The notes under the pieces: model-generated | Told to the model about the DNA's origin: nothing | What the model saw: the letters and a program-made list of their open reading frames with translations, nothing else | The model's database searches: none | Part shown: in pieces, positions 54,971 to 64,000 of the stretch | Layout of the letters: each line of letters opens with the position of its first letter | How positions within the stretch are numbered: the stretch's first letter is position 1 | Made by a program: the position numbers and the translations under genes | Origin: Saccharopolyspora shandongensis | Lineage (GTDB): Bacteria; Actinomycetota; Actinomycetes; Mycobacteriales; Pseudonocardiaceae | Length of the DNA: 64,000 nt | Assembly: GCF_900106995.1 (NCBI RefSeq) | Contig: NZ_FNOK01000003.1 | Span: 248,001 to 312,000 of the forward strand | Direction: 5' to 3'

Positions 54971-55750
54971 CTGCCCGAAGGCGACACGGTCTTCCTCACC
55001 TGCCACCGGCTGCACGAGGCGCTGGCCGGGCAGGTGCTGACCCGCGGCGAACTGCGGCACCCCCGCCTGTCCACATTGGACCTCAGCGGTCGGCGGGTGC
55101 GCGCGGTGCGCCCGGTGGGCAAGCACCTGCTGATCCGCTTCGACGACGGCCACACCCTGCACAACCACCTGCGCATGGACGGCGCCTGGCACCTCTACTC
55201 CCCTGGCACCAGGTGGCGGCGGCCGGCGCACCAGGCCCGGGCGGTCCTGGGCACGGCCGACCGGGTGGCGGTCGGGTTCAACCTGCACGACCTCCGCTGG
55301 CTGCCGACCGCGGTGGAATCCGAGCTGATCGGCCACCTCGGGCCGGACCTGCTCGATCCGGAGTGGGACGACGGGCACGCGGCAGAGGCGATCCGGCGGC
55401 TGACCGCCGACCCGGACCGGGAGCTCGGCCGGGCGCTGCTGGACCAGACCGTGATGGCCGGGGTCGGCAACATCTACCAGACCGAGGTCTGCTTCCTGCT
55501 GGGTCGCTCGCCGTGGACGCCCGTCGCGGAGATCGATGCGGCCCGCGCGGTGCGGCTGTGCCGGGAGTTGCTGCTGCGCAACGCCTGGCACCCCGAGCAG
55601 TCCACCACCAAGAGCCTGCGGCGCGGCACCCAGCACTGGGTCTACGACCGGCGCACCTGCCTGCGCTGCGGCGGCCCGGTCCGCCGCGGCATCCAGGGCG
55701 ACGACGTCGAAGCCCGCGTCACCTACCACTGCCCCCGTTGCCAACCCTGA
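54971..55750 (+). CDS. Fpg/Nei-family DNA glycosylase with a CTG start
   Basis: Base-excision repair enzyme that cuts oxidised bases (259 residues). The N-terminus must be Met-Pro-Glu because the proline forms the Schiff base. The frame reads CTG-Pro-Glu-Gly-Asp-Thr (PEGDTVFLTC) from 54971, with no ATG, GTG or TTG in frame at that place. GAGGGG lies about 10 nt upstream. The helix-hairpin part has ALLDQTVMAGVGNIYQTEVC, and the C-terminal zinc finger CLRCGGPV-CPRC is complete. Starting at the later GTG 55034 would lose the catalytic proline. It resembles actinobacterial Nei2 or endonuclease VIII. Confidence 0.85.
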   Translation: MPEGDTVFLTCHRLHEALAGQVLTRGELRHPRLSTLDLSGRRVRAVRPVGKHLLIRFDDGHTLHNHLRMDGAWHLYSPGTRWRRPAHQARAVLGTADRVAVGFNLHDLRWLPTAVESELIGHLGPDLLDPEWDDGHAAEAIRRLTADPDRELGRALLDQTVMAGVGNIYQTEVCFLLGRSPWTPVAEIDAARAVRLCRELLLRNAWHPEQSTTKSLRRGTQHWVYDRRTCLRCGGPVRRGIQGDDVEARVTYHCPRCQP

Positions 55751-55769
55751 CCGCGGAACCGCAGGTCAG
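55747..55769. terminator. Bidirectional hairpin over two stop codons
   Basis: CTGACC pairs with GGTCAG and GCGG with CCGC, with one bulged A. It covers the stop of the glycosylase gene (55748-55750) and that of the uracil permease (55766-55768). Confidence 0.6.
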
Positions 55770-57043
55770 CTTTCGGTGGCCGCGTCGCGGGCGTCGGCGA
55801 GGCTCCGCAGGATCGGGTAGATCAGCACGATGCCGACCGAGCCCCACACGAGGCCGGTGATCCGGAGCTCCCCCACCTGCAGCGTCAGGTTGCCGACCCC
55901 GGCGATCACCGCGGTGCCCATCACCACCAGGTTCACCGGATCCGCGAAGTCCACCGCGGCATCCAGCCAGACCCGCGCCCCGACCAGCGCCAGCAGCCCG
56001 AAGAGCACCAATGTCGTGCCGCCGAGCACGCCGAGCGGAATCGTGTTGATCAGCGCGCCGAGCTTCGGCGAGAACGACAGCACGATCGCGCCCACCGCGG
56101 CGACCAGGCAGGCCGCCGTCGAGTACACCCGCGTCGCGGCCATCACCCCGATGTTCGCCGCGTAGCTGCTCAGGGCCGACCCACCCGCCGAGCCGGCCAG
56201 CGTGGTGGCCAGGCCGCCGCTGATCAGCGCGTCCCCTACGTACGGGTCGAGGTCGCGGCCGCTCATCGCGGCGACCGCCTTGAGGTGCGCGACGTGCTCG
56301 GCGACCAGCACGATCACCAGCGGCAGCACGAACGGCATCACCGAGATGTGCGCCTGCGGGACGATCAGCTGGGGCAGCCCGAACCAGGGCGCGGCGGCCA
56401 GCTCGTCGATCCGCTCCGGGACGAGGTCGCCGGTCAGCACGGCGTAGATCCACCCAACCAGCACCCCGATCAGCACCGCGGCCCGCCCGGCCATGCCCCG
56501 GCTGAGGACCGTGAGCAGCACGATCGTGCCGAGCGTGAGCACCGCGGGCATGCGCTGCTCGCCGAACCAGGACACCGACTGGGGCGCGAGGCTGAGCCCG
56601 ATCATGAGCACGACCGCGCCCGTCACCACGGGCGGCATCGCGGACTCCAGCAGCCGCACGCCCAGCGCCTTGACCGCCACACCGACGGCCATCACCACCA
56701 GGCCGACCGCCACGATCCCGCCGAGCAGGGCGGCCGGGCTCGCACCGGCCTCACCCGCGGCAGCGCCCAACGGCACCACGAATGCCACCGACGCGCCGAG
56801 GTAGGTGGGCACCCGATTGCGGGTGAGCAGCAGGAACAGCAGGGTGCCGACGCCGGAGAGCAGCAGCGTGGTCGTCAGCGGGAAGCCGGTCAGCAGCGGC
56901 ACGAGCGTCGTGGTGCCGAACATCGCCAGGAGGTGCTGCAACCCGAATCCGATGGTCAGCGGCCAGCTGAGCCGCTCCTCGGAGGCCACCACGGCATCGC
57001 GCACCAGGCGTCGACCGTTGCCGTGCACGGTCCACAACGCCAC
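55766..57043 (-). CDS. Uracil/xanthine permease (NCS2 family)
   Basis: A 425-residue nucleobase:proton symporter with about twelve helices. The family motifs are GLQHLLAMFGTTTLVPLLTG and, near the C-terminal third, GSAGGSALSSYAANIGVMAATRVYS. The Gln and Glu/Asp substrate residues lie in helices that cannot be placed exactly. GTG 57043 with GGAGGACGAT upstream is preferred over the frame's earlier start. A -35/-10 pair lies at 57107-57134. Confidence 0.88.
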   Translation of the reverse strand: MALWTVHGNGRRLVRDAVVASEERLSWPLTIGFGLQHLLAMFGTTTLVPLLTGFPLTTTLLLSGVGTLLFLLLTRNRVPTYLGASVAFVVPLGAAAGEAGASPAALLGGIVAVGLVVMAVGVAVKALGVRLLESAMPPVVTGAVVLMIGLSLAPQSVSWFGEQRMPAVLTLGTIVLLTVLSRGMAGRAAVLIGVLVGWIYAVLTGDLVPERIDELAAAPWFGLPQLIVPQAHISVMPFVLPLVIVLVAEHVAHLKAVAAMSGRDLDPYVGDALISGGLATTLAGSAGGSALSSYAANIGVMAATRVYSTAACLVAAVGAIVLSFSPKLGALINTIPLGVLGGTTLVLFGLLALVGARVWLDAAVDFADPVNLVVMGTAVIAGVGNLTLQVGELRITGLVWGSVGIVLIYPILRSLADARDAATES

Positions 57044-57106
57044 ATCGTCCTCCCCCGAGCCGCCCGGTCGGGCGAGGCCCTGCCACGGCATGTGATGACA
57101 GGGGGA

Positions 57107-57134
57107 AGATTACTATTTCGCATCACACAATCAA
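57107..57134 (-). promoter_or_regulatory. Candidate promoter of the uracil permease gene
   Basis: Minus-strand TTGATT (57129-57134) and TAATCT (57107-57112) are 16 bp apart in an AT-rich stretch. Transcription would start near 57100, about 57 bases before the start codon. Confidence 0.55.
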
Positions 57135-57152
57135 GCCAACCCGCTCGGAGGA

Positions 57153-57168
57153 TCGACGAAAACGTCGA
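57153..57168. terminator. Small hairpin after pspM
   Basis: TCGACG-aaaa-CGTCGA forms a 6-bp stem 34 bp past the pspM stop, on the transcript side, before the uracil permease promoter. Confidence 0.5.
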
Positions 57169-57201
57169 CTACCAGCAGTGATATCGGCTCGGCGTGTCGC
57201 G

Positions 57202-58050
57202 TCAGACCTGGCCGGATCGGCGCTGCGGGTCCGCGTCGGGCCCGTCCGGCCCGAAGATCTCCCGCAAACCGGCGGCGAGCCCGGCCAGCCGGTCGGTGGC
57301 GTCCTGCATCAGGTACTTCTGCTCCGGAGCACCGCTGGCGGCCACGGCCCGCCCCGCGGCGGCGACCAGACCGCCGTACCCGTCGAGGCCCTCGTCCAAC
57401 TCCTCGCGCAGCCGCTGCACATCAGCCTGCAACGCGGGCTTCTGCGCCTCCGGCGCGTGCGGGATCGCCGCCTCCACGGCGACGATCCGCTCCGCGACGC
57501 GCCGCAGCTCCGCTGCCGCGATGTCCGCGGTGGCCCGCGCGTCGGCTGCGGCGCTGCCCGCGCCCGCCGACGTCAGCTGCGTCAAGGAGTGGCGCAGGCT
57601 CTGCTCCGCATCGCGCAGCCGCTGCATCGGAACCCGCGCCGCCGACCCCTGCGGGGGCAGCGCCGCGGGTTCCGGCTGCGGCTCGGGAAGCGGCGTCCTC
57701 ATGAGCCGCCGGTACTTCAGTCCCACCTTGACCGCGCCCAGGCCGCTGATGACGGCGAGGCCGCCCAGGCCAATGGTGCTCGTGTACTGCAGGAACGACC
57801 CCACCTCGGCACCCAGCGCGCCCCACATCTCCGGCAGGGACGCCGAGGCGGCCGCGCCGGCGCCGAACACGCCGGCCGAGGCCGCGCTGCCCGCAGCAGC
57901 CCGCTTCGCCCGCTTGCGCTGCCGCAGCAGCCGAGCCCGCGGATCGCGCCAGCTCGCGAACCTCCGCCGCACCTCGGAGAGGAGCGGGCCGCGCATCTGC
58001 TCCAGCGCGGCCTCGCCCAACTGCGTCAGCTCCTGCTTGCGGGACTTCAC
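57202..58050 (-). CDS. pspM: PspM-like phage-shock membrane protein
   Basis: A 282-residue protein. It has a basic N-terminal cytoplasmic part (KSRKQELTQLGEAALEQMRGPL), two short helices (about residues 57-75 and 89-106), and a long coiled coil (about 135-260). Position 11 bp after pspA and downstream of clgR matches the actinobacterial clgR-pspA-pspM operon, in which PspM (Rv2743c-type) links PspA to the membrane stress response. Sequence similarity among PspM proteins is low, so the name rests mainly on context and topology. Confidence 0.75.
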   Translation of the reverse strand: MKSRKQELTQLGEAALEQMRGPLLSEVRRRFASWRDPRARLLRQRKRAKRAAAGSAASAGVFGAGAAASASLPEMWGALGAEVGSFLQYTSTIGLGGLAVISGLGAVKVGLKYRRLMRTPLPEPQPEPAALPPQGSAARVPMQRLRDAEQSLRHSLTQLTSAGAGSAAADARATADIAAAELRRVAERIVAVEAAIPHAPEAQKPALQADVQRLREELDEGLDGYGGLVAAAGRAVAASGAPEQKYLMQDATDRLAGLAAGLREIFGPDGPDADPQRRSGQV

Positions 58051-58061
58051 GCCTCGCTCGC

Positions 58062-58898
58062 TCAGGCTTGGCCGGCTTGCGGATTCTGCTGTTGCTGCGG
58101 CTGGGTTGCCGGCTCACCGGCAGCCTGCGAACCGCCGGCGATCTGCTGCTGCTGTCCGCCCGCCACCTGCTGCTGCCCGGTGCCCATCGAGGCGCGCAGC
58201 TGCGCGAGCCGGCTGGCACCGGCGGCGTCGATGGACGCCTGCTGGACCTCCAGCATGCGGCCCTGCACGCTGTTCTGCGCCAGCTCCGCCTCGCCGAGCG
58301 CGGTGGTGTAGCGGCGCTCGATCTTGTCCCGGACCTCTTCCAGCGACGGCGTGTTGCCGGGCGCGGCGATCTCGGTCATCTGCCGCATCGACGCGGAGAC
58401 CTGCTCCTGCATCTTGGCCTGCTCCAGCTGGCTGAGCAGCTTGGTGCGCTCGGCGATCTTCTGCTGCAGGATCTGCGCGTTGCGCTCCACCGCCTGCTTC
58501 GCCTGCTCGGCGGCGCCCAGCGACTGGTCGTGCAGCGTCTTGAGGTCCTCCACGCCCTGCTCGGCGGTGACCAGCTGGCTGGCCAGCTGGGTGGCGGTCT
58601 CCTCGTACTTCTGCGCGGTCGCCTCGTCGCCGTTGGCGCGCGCCTGGTCTGCCATCACCAGCGCCTGCTTCGCCGACGCCTGCAGCTTCTCGACCTCGCC
58701 GAGCTGCCGGTTCAGCTTCATCTCCAGCTGGCGCTGGTTGCCGATCACGGAAGCGGCCTGCTGGGAGAGGCTCTGGTGCTGCTTCTGGGCTTCCTCGATG
58801 GCCTGCTGGATCTGTACTTTCGGGTCGGCGTGCTCATCGACCTTCGACGAGAACGCCGCCATGAAGTACTTCCAGGCCTTCACGAACGGGTTGGCCAT
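58062..58898 (-). CDS. pspA: Phage-shock protein A
   Basis: Membrane-binding PspA/IM30/ESCRT-III-fold protein of 278 residues. The N-terminal amphipathic helix ([16 protein letters not shown]) is followed by a long alpha-hairpin coiled coil (about residues 25-215). A Gln/Ala/Pro-rich tail of about 45 residues ([16 protein letters not shown]) is longer than usual and may affect assembly. ATG 58898 has GGAGGAG close by. The gene is separated from clgR by 254 bp with a strong hairpin, so it may also have its own promoter. Confidence 0.93.
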   Translation of the reverse strand: MANPFVKAWKYFMAAFSSKVDEHADPKVQIQQAIEEAQKQHQSLSQQAASVIGNQRQLEMKLNRQLGEVEKLQASAKQALVMADQARANGDEATAQKYEETATQLASQLVTAEQGVEDLKTLHDQSLGAAEQAKQAVERNAQILQQKIAERTKLLSQLEQAKMQEQVSASMRQMTEIAAPGNTPSLEEVRDKIERRYTTALGEAELAQNSVQGRMLEVQQASIDAAGASRLAQLRASMGTGQQQVAGGQQQQIAGGSQAAGEPATQPQQQQNPQAGQA

Positions 58899-59096
58899 CT
58901 CCTCCGCCTGCCTTCTTCTGTGCTCGGCTGCCCCATGCCGACACGACCGCACCGGGCGTGCCCGCTGGTTCCATCGTGTCAGGTAGTCGTGTCGGCTTCC
59001 ACCAAACACGGTAGTTCTCCGGGATTTACCCGGAGCCACGACCCAAGATCGAACCAGAAAGCCGCCGCCGCCCGCCCACCGGGCCCCGAAAACGGT

Positions 59097-59137
59097 CGTG
59101 AGTGCCGAAACGGTCATACACCGCTTCGGCACTCACG
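59097..59137. terminator. Perfect 13-bp hairpin between clgR and pspA
   Basis: CGTGAGTGCCGAA and TTCGGCACTCACG flank a 15-nt loop. It begins 16 bp past the clgR stop on the minus strand and would reduce read-through into pspA. Confidence 0.7.
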
Positions 59138-59152
59138 AGGTTGGTCTTGTTC

Positions 59153-59626
59153 CTAAGCCGCTACCACTACGCCGCCCGGCTTGCGCACCGGCGCGCTGAT
59201 CCGCTGGCTGAGCATCGGCTGCAGGCGGTCCGCGCAGGCGCGCGGTTCCGCGTCCGTACCCGCTTCCGCGCCGGTCAGCTGCTGCTTGGCCAGTTCGGCG
59301 TCCGAGAGCTCGGTGCCGATCAGGCTGGGCACCAGGCGGCCGCCGTCGATCTCCGCCGGCGTGGCCTGCTCGACGACCGACGGCACCACCAGCGTCTCGT
59401 CGAGGTCGCCGGCCACGGTGACCAGGAGTTCCGGCAGCGGCAGGTCCAGGGCATCGCAGATCGAGGCGAGCAGCTCGCTGGACGCCTCCTTGCGGCCCCG
59501 TTCCACCTCGGAGAGATATCCGAGGCTCACCCGGGCAGCGCGCGAAACGTCCCGCAAGGTCCGAGACTGTGCGGTCCGGGCGCGGCGCAGTCGTTCACCG
59601 ACCGCCTCCCGCAACAATACGGTCAT
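59153..59626 (-). CDS. clgR: ClgR-type XRE regulator of the phage-shock operon
   Basis: A 157-residue protein with a Cro/C1 helix-turn-helix (residues 10-65; [31 protein letters not shown]), the ClgR signature. It activates clp and psp genes in stress. The C-terminus VVVAA ends in two alanines, which in related ClgR proteins is a ClpP recognition tail. A ClgR box (CGCCGAGGGCG, 59728-59738) lies about 100 bp upstream, which fits autoregulation. It is first in the minus-strand psp block. Confidence 0.9.
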   Translation of the reverse strand: MTVLLREAVGERLRRARTAQSRTLRDVSRAARVSLGYLSEVERGRKEASSELLASICDALDLPLPELLVTVAGDLDETLVVPSVVEQATPAEIDGGRLVPSLIGTELSDAELAKQQLTGAEAGTDAEPRACADRLQPMLSQRISAPVRKPGGVVVAA

Positions 59627-59724
59627 CGCGCGCCTCCCTTCCTTCGTCGCCTACCGCGTGCACCACGCGTGAACGCCACCTACGTTACTCATCCGAGGGC
59701 CCGAACGAGAACGATCGCCCACAA

Positions 59725-59741
59725 GTCCGCCGAGGGCGAAC
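59725..59741 (-). promoter_or_regulatory. ClgR box upstream of clgR
   Basis: CGCCGAGGGCG at 59728-59738 matches the CGCYNANRGCG core of ClgR boxes exactly and sits in GTCCGCCGAGGGCGAAC, an imperfect dyad. It is about 100 bp before the clgR start. I found no comparable exact site before pspA, although CGCACCGGGCG near 58950 has two mismatches. Confidence 0.65.
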
Positions 59742-59796
59742 GCACGGTGACCGTTCTCGGGCGTGGCCTTCTGCCAGCGCACAGCGCCCCGTTGAG

Positions 59797-60288
59797 TCAA
59801 CGCAGCAGATCCGCGAAGTGTTCCAGCGCCACCCGAACGGCCGCAGCCCGCACGGCGTGCCGATCTCCGTCGAGGCGCACCGACCGCACCGTAGCGCCAT
59901 CCGGGCCGGCGAATCCGAGGTGCACGGTGCCCGGCGCCACCCCGTCCTGCGGGTCGGGACCGGCCACGCCGGTGAGCCCGATGCCCCAGTCCGCGCCGCA
60001 GCGCCGGCGGGCGCCGTCGGCGAGCATCTCCGCGACCCGCGGGTGCACCGCGCCGTGCGCCGCGAGCAGATCGCGATCGACGCCGGCCAGCTCAGCCTTC
60101 AGATCGGTCGCGTAGACGATCAGCCCGCCGCGGACCACGTCGCTGGCCCCGGGCACGTCGGTCAGCACGGCGGACACCAGGCCGGCCGTCAGCGATTCCG
60201 CGGTCGCGACCGTCTCACCGCGCCGCCGCAAAGCCTCGAGCAAGGCCGCGACCTGCGACAACGGCAGCCCGATGTGATCGACGATCAC
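59797..60288 (-). CDS. cinA: CinA C-terminal domain protein (nicotinamide-nucleotide amidohydrolase)
   Basis: A 163-residue protein. The motifs TAESLTAGLVSAVLTDVPGAS and GIGLTGVAGPDPQDG are those of the CinA/PncC deamidase domain, which recycles NMN by deamidation. The N-terminal molybdopterin-like domain of full CinA is absent, as in many actinobacteria. GTG 60288 overlaps the pgsA stop by 4 bp. Confidence 0.92.
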   Translation of the reverse strand: MIVDHIGLPLSQVAALLEALRRRGETVATAESLTAGLVSAVLTDVPGASDVVRGGLIVYATDLKAELAGVDRDLLAAHGAVHPRVAEMLADGARRRCGADWGIGLTGVAGPDPQDGVAPGTVHLGFAGPDGATVRSVRLDGDRHAVRAAAVRVALEHFADLLR

Positions 60289-60910
60289 GCGCCGACCTTG
60301 GCCCGGCCGGCGGCGCGCAGCCGCACCGCGCGCACGACGTAGTCGAGCCCGGTCACGACCGTGGCGACCAGCGCCGCGCCCATCACGATCCAGCGGGGCA
60401 CGTCGGCCCAGGCGCCGAGCGGCAGCAGGTAGAAGCCGATGGCGAGGGCCTGCAGCAGCGTCTTGACCTTGCCGCCGCGGCTGGCCGCGATGACGCCGTG
60501 CCGGATCACCCAGAAGCGCAGCAGCGTGACGGCGACCTCGCGGCCGATGATCACCCAGGTGACCCACCAGCCGAGGTCGCCGAGGAGGCTCAGTCCGACC
60601 AGCGCGGCGCCGGTCAGCGCCTTGTCCGCGATGGGGTCGGCGACCTTGCCGAAGTCGGTGACCAGGCCGCGCTTGCGGGCCAGGTCGCCGTCGATGCGGT
60701 CGGTGATGGAGGCGATCGCGAACACCGCGGTGGCGATCCACCGCCACAGCGTGTCGTGCCCGTCCGCCCAGAACAGCGCGACGAGGAAGACCGGCACCAG
60801 CGCGAGCCGGGACACGGTCAGGATGTTGGCGATGTTGACCAGCGGCACGGGCTCGGACCGCGCCCCGGTCGGGTTCGCGGCTGCGGAGTCGGACGTCGCG
60901 CCATCGGCCG

Positions 60911-60914
<4 letters not shown>
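60285..60914 (-). CDS. pgsA: Phosphatidylglycerophosphate synthase-type CDP-alcohol phosphotransferase
   Basis: Membrane enzyme of 209 residues with about five helices. The CDP-alcohol motif is [20 protein letters not shown] followed by KVADPIAD (about residues 68-95). It commits CDP-diacylglycerol to phosphatidylglycerol. ATG 60914 overlaps the rimO stop (ATGA). The rimO-pgsA-cinA order is conserved in actinobacteria. Confidence 0.94.
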
Positions 60915-62347
<1,433 letters not shown>

Positions 62348-62454
62348 GCGAGGAGCGTAACGTCCCGGCCGCCGCGCCCTGCGCACGAGCCCGTCGGGCG
62401 AAAACCCCGGCCGTGGTCAAGATTACGGCCGCCCGCCGACCACTCGAACCCCCA

Positions 62455-62474
62455 GTTGGTTAGGCTTGCCTAAC
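62455..62474 (+). promoter_or_regulatory. Iron-box-like palindrome next to the first argA-like start
   Basis: GTTAGGC-TT-GCCTAAC (62459-62474) is a perfect dyad that ends at the base before ATG 62475. The 19 bases from 62455 match the IdeR/DmdR consensus TTAGGTTAGGCTAACCTAA at 15 positions. A weak -10 (TAGGCT, 62461-62466) lies inside it, so bound protein would block a leaderless transcript. Confidence 0.6.
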
Positions 62475-62981
62475 ATGACAGCTCTCGTCGAGGTGCGCCC
62501 GGCCCGAGTCCGCGACGCCCGCACGATCAAGGCGTTGATCGACCACTACGCGGGAAAAGTGGTGCTGGGCAAGGAACTCGTCACGCTCTACGAGGACATC
62601 CAGGAGTTCTGGGTCGCCGAACAGGCAGGCCGGATCGTCGGCTGCGGCGCGCTGCACGTGCTCTGGGAAGACCTCGCAGAAATCCGCACCGTCGCCGTCG
62701 ATCCGATGGCCAAGGGCCGCGGCATCGGCCACGCGCTCGTCGCCCATCTGGTCGCCACCGCCGGCGAGCTGGGTCTGTCGCGGATCTTCGTGCTGACCTT
62801 CGAGACCGAGTTCTTCGGCCGCCACGGCTTCCTGCCGATCGCCGACACCCCGGTTCCGCCGGACGTCTACGACGAGATCCGCCGCTCGCCGGACGAGGGC
62901 GTGGCGCAGTTCCTGGATCTCGCGCACGTGAAGCCGAACACCCTGGGCAACACGCGCATGCTGCTGCGACTGGGCGCGTGA
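62475..62981 (+). CDS. ArgA-like N-acetylglutamate synthase (GNAT), paralogue 1
   Basis: GNAT acetyltransferase of 168 residues. It is close to mycobacterial ArgA (Rv2747-type): RTIKALIDHYAGKVVLGKEL, EFWVAEQAGRIVGCGALHVLWED, RTVAVDPMAKGRGIGHALV and FVLTFETEFFGRHGF. The R/Q-x-x-G-x-G/A acetyl-CoA loop is KGRGIGHA. It starts the arginine pathway by acetylating glutamate. ATG 62475 follows an iron-box-like dyad with no ribosome site, so the mRNA is likely leaderless. A second copy follows at 63033. Confidence 0.9.
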   Translation: MTALVEVRPARVRDARTIKALIDHYAGKVVLGKELVTLYEDIQEFWVAEQAGRIVGCGALHVLWEDLAEIRTVAVDPMAKGRGIGHALVAHLVATAGELGLSRIFVLTFETEFFGRHGFLPIADTPVPPDVYDEIRRSPDEGVAQFLDLAHVKPNTLGNTRMLLRLGA

Positions 62982-63032
62982 CGCGCGGAGAATGCGCATG
63001 CTGCGACAGGATCGCGGCGCTACGATGCTCGC

Positions 63033-63566
63033 ATGAATGACTATGCGTCATCGGCGATAACAATTCGACGGGCTCGGATCGCCGACGTGCGGATGATCAA
63101 GTCCCTGGTCGACGCCTACGCCGGCGAAGTGCTGCTGGCCAAGGAACTCGTCACGCTCTACGAGGACATCCAGGAGTTCTGGGTCGCCGAGCGCACCGAA
63201 CCGGACGGCACCGGCCACGTCGTCGGCTGCGGCGCGCTGCACGTGCTCTGGGAAGACCTCGCCGAGATCCGCACCGTCGCGGTGGATCCGGCGACGAAGG
63301 GCCACGGCATCGGCCACCGCCTCGTGCACCAGCTCGTCGACCTCGCCCGCGAGCTGGGCCTGTCCCGGGTGTTCGTGCTGACCTTCGAGACCGAGTTCTT
63401 CGGCCGCCACGGCTTCCGCACCATCGACGGCGCCCCGGTCAGCCCGGACGTCTTCGAGGAGATGCGCCGCTCCGTCGACGCGGGCGTGGCGGAGTTCCTC
63501 GACCTGGCCAACATCAAACCGAACACGCTCGGCAACACCCGGATGCTCCTGGAGCTCGACCGGTAG
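63033..63566 (+). CDS. ArgA-like N-acetylglutamate synthase (GNAT), paralogue 2
   Basis: A 177-residue paralogue, with long identical stretches to the upstream gene (KELVTLYEDIQEFWVAE, VGCGALHVLWEDLAEIRTVA). It also has a small insertion (RTEPDGTGHV). The acetyl-CoA loop is KGHGIGHR. A TACGAT -10 at 63021-63026 would start the mRNA at or next to ATG 63033, giving a leaderless transcript. The promoters of the two copies differ, which suggests different regulation after a tandem duplication. Confidence 0.9.
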   Translation: MNDYASSAITIRRARIADVRMIKSLVDAYAGEVLLAKELVTLYEDIQEFWVAERTEPDGTGHVVGCGALHVLWEDLAEIRTVAVDPATKGHGIGHRLVHQLVDLARELGLSRVFVLTFETEFFGRHGFRTIDGAPVSPDVFEEMRRSVDAGVAEFLDLANIKPNTLGNTRMLLELDR

Positions 63567-63686
63567 CGCCCGACCGGTCGAATTCGGGGTCACCGTTCTC
63601 GTGCCGGATGCCCGAACGTCCCGCGAACACCACCCGCACCAGCTATAACACGGGGAGTGATCCGTTCGGCTCCGAGGAGACCAGCC

Positions 63687-64000
63687 GTGGAACGTTCCCC
63701 TGCTCGCCGTGGCTTCTTCGCTTGCGCCGCGGCAACCGGCGCACTGTTGCTCACCGCCGGCACCGCGCACGCCGACCTCAGCCAGACCCAGCTGCGGAAG
63801 GTGACCGACGAGTACCTGTACGAGTTCTCCCTCGACACGTTCACCGGAACCCGCGCCGAGCAGCCCTACGCGGATCAGCTCGACTGGTCCTCCGACGGCT
63901 GCTCGATGTCGCCGGACAAGCCGCTGGGCTACAAGTTCCGCACCAGCTGCGAGCGGCACGACTTCGGCTACCGCAACTACAAGAAGCAGGACCGGTTCGG
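63687..64000 (+). CDS. Secreted prokaryotic phospholipase A2 (5' part, cut by window edge)
   Basis: The frame from GTG 63687 (GAGGAGA 7 nt upstream) is open to the edge, showing 104 residues. The signal RRGFFACAAATGALLLTAG has a twin arginine, so export is probably by Tat, with cleavage after AHA. The mature part carries DGCSMSPDKPLG and the active-site CERHDFGYRNYK (His near residue 90, followed by Asp). This is the phospholip_A2_3 pattern of streptomycete and fungal secreted enzymes, and it is calcium dependent in known relatives. A TATAAC -10-like element lies about 40 bp upstream. Confidence 0.88.
   Translation, partial: MERSPARRGFFACAAATGALLLTAGTAHADLSQTQLRKVTDEYLYEFSLDTFTGTRAEQPYADQLDWSSDGCSMSPDKPLGYKFRTSCERHDFGYRNYKKQDRF

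Overview
The window is high-GC actinobacterial chromosome, most likely from the Pseudonocardiaceae (Saccharopolyspora-like). This rests on the Wag31/SepF/YggT division module, an ileS T-box with an actinobacterial architecture, a SAM-IV riboswitch, a clgR-pspA-pspM phage-shock operon, many GTG starts with 4-bp stop/start overlaps, and type VII secretion relics. The genus assignment is inference. Most of the window is the division and cell-wall (dcw) cluster and its conserved flanks, read on the minus strand.

Layout. 1-3.2 kb: the end of a probable secreted protein, then the NAD(P) transhydrogenase operon pntAA-pntAB-pntB. 3.4-10.6 kb (minus): a small hypothetical gene, rluD, lspA, a SAM-IV-controlled cysteine-desulfurase-like gene, and T-box-controlled ileS. 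Three short palindromic repeats lie between lspA and the desulfurase-like gene. 10.6-16.3 kb (minus): a membrane protein, wag31, yggT, sepF, a YggS-type PLP protein, pgeF and ftsZ.

16.7-25.3 kb is an accessory block between ftsZ and ftsQ, which are normally neighbours. It holds an SDR protein, a WYL regulator, a sugar ABC importer without its ATPase, a scar joining two half-genes (HxlR and carboxymuconolactone decarboxylase), a bacterial nitric oxide synthase downstream of an FAD monooxygenase, and a divergent MarR regulator. A partial copy of the ftsQ 3' end marks its edge. 25.4-35.8 kb: ftsQ, murC, murG, ftsW, murD, mraY, murF and murE.

35.9-42.3 kb is a second accessory block, between murE and pbpB. 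It holds a frameshifted EspC-like remnant and an EccC C-terminal fragment (both type VII secretion relics), a small secreted NlpC/CHAP-like protein, and a divergent sugar-acid dehydratase/MFS pair with clear operators. 42.3-46.6 kb: pbpB, ftsL, rsmH and mraZ, headed by a promoter with MraZ boxes repeated every 10 bp. The division operon is therefore cut into three units that probably need separate promoters.

47.2-64 kb: a moxR-DUF58-transglutaminase operon with a tiny leader ORF; DUF3040 and methyltransferase genes; an orphan parA-lysE-nei set in which the DNA glycosylase appears to start at CTG; a uracil permease; pspM-pspA-clgR with a ClgR box; cinA-pgsA-rimO; two tandem ArgA-like acetyltransferases, the first with an iron-box-like palindrome next to its start; and the start of a secreted phospholipase A2. 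Convergent genes repeatedly share hairpins that cover both stop codons.
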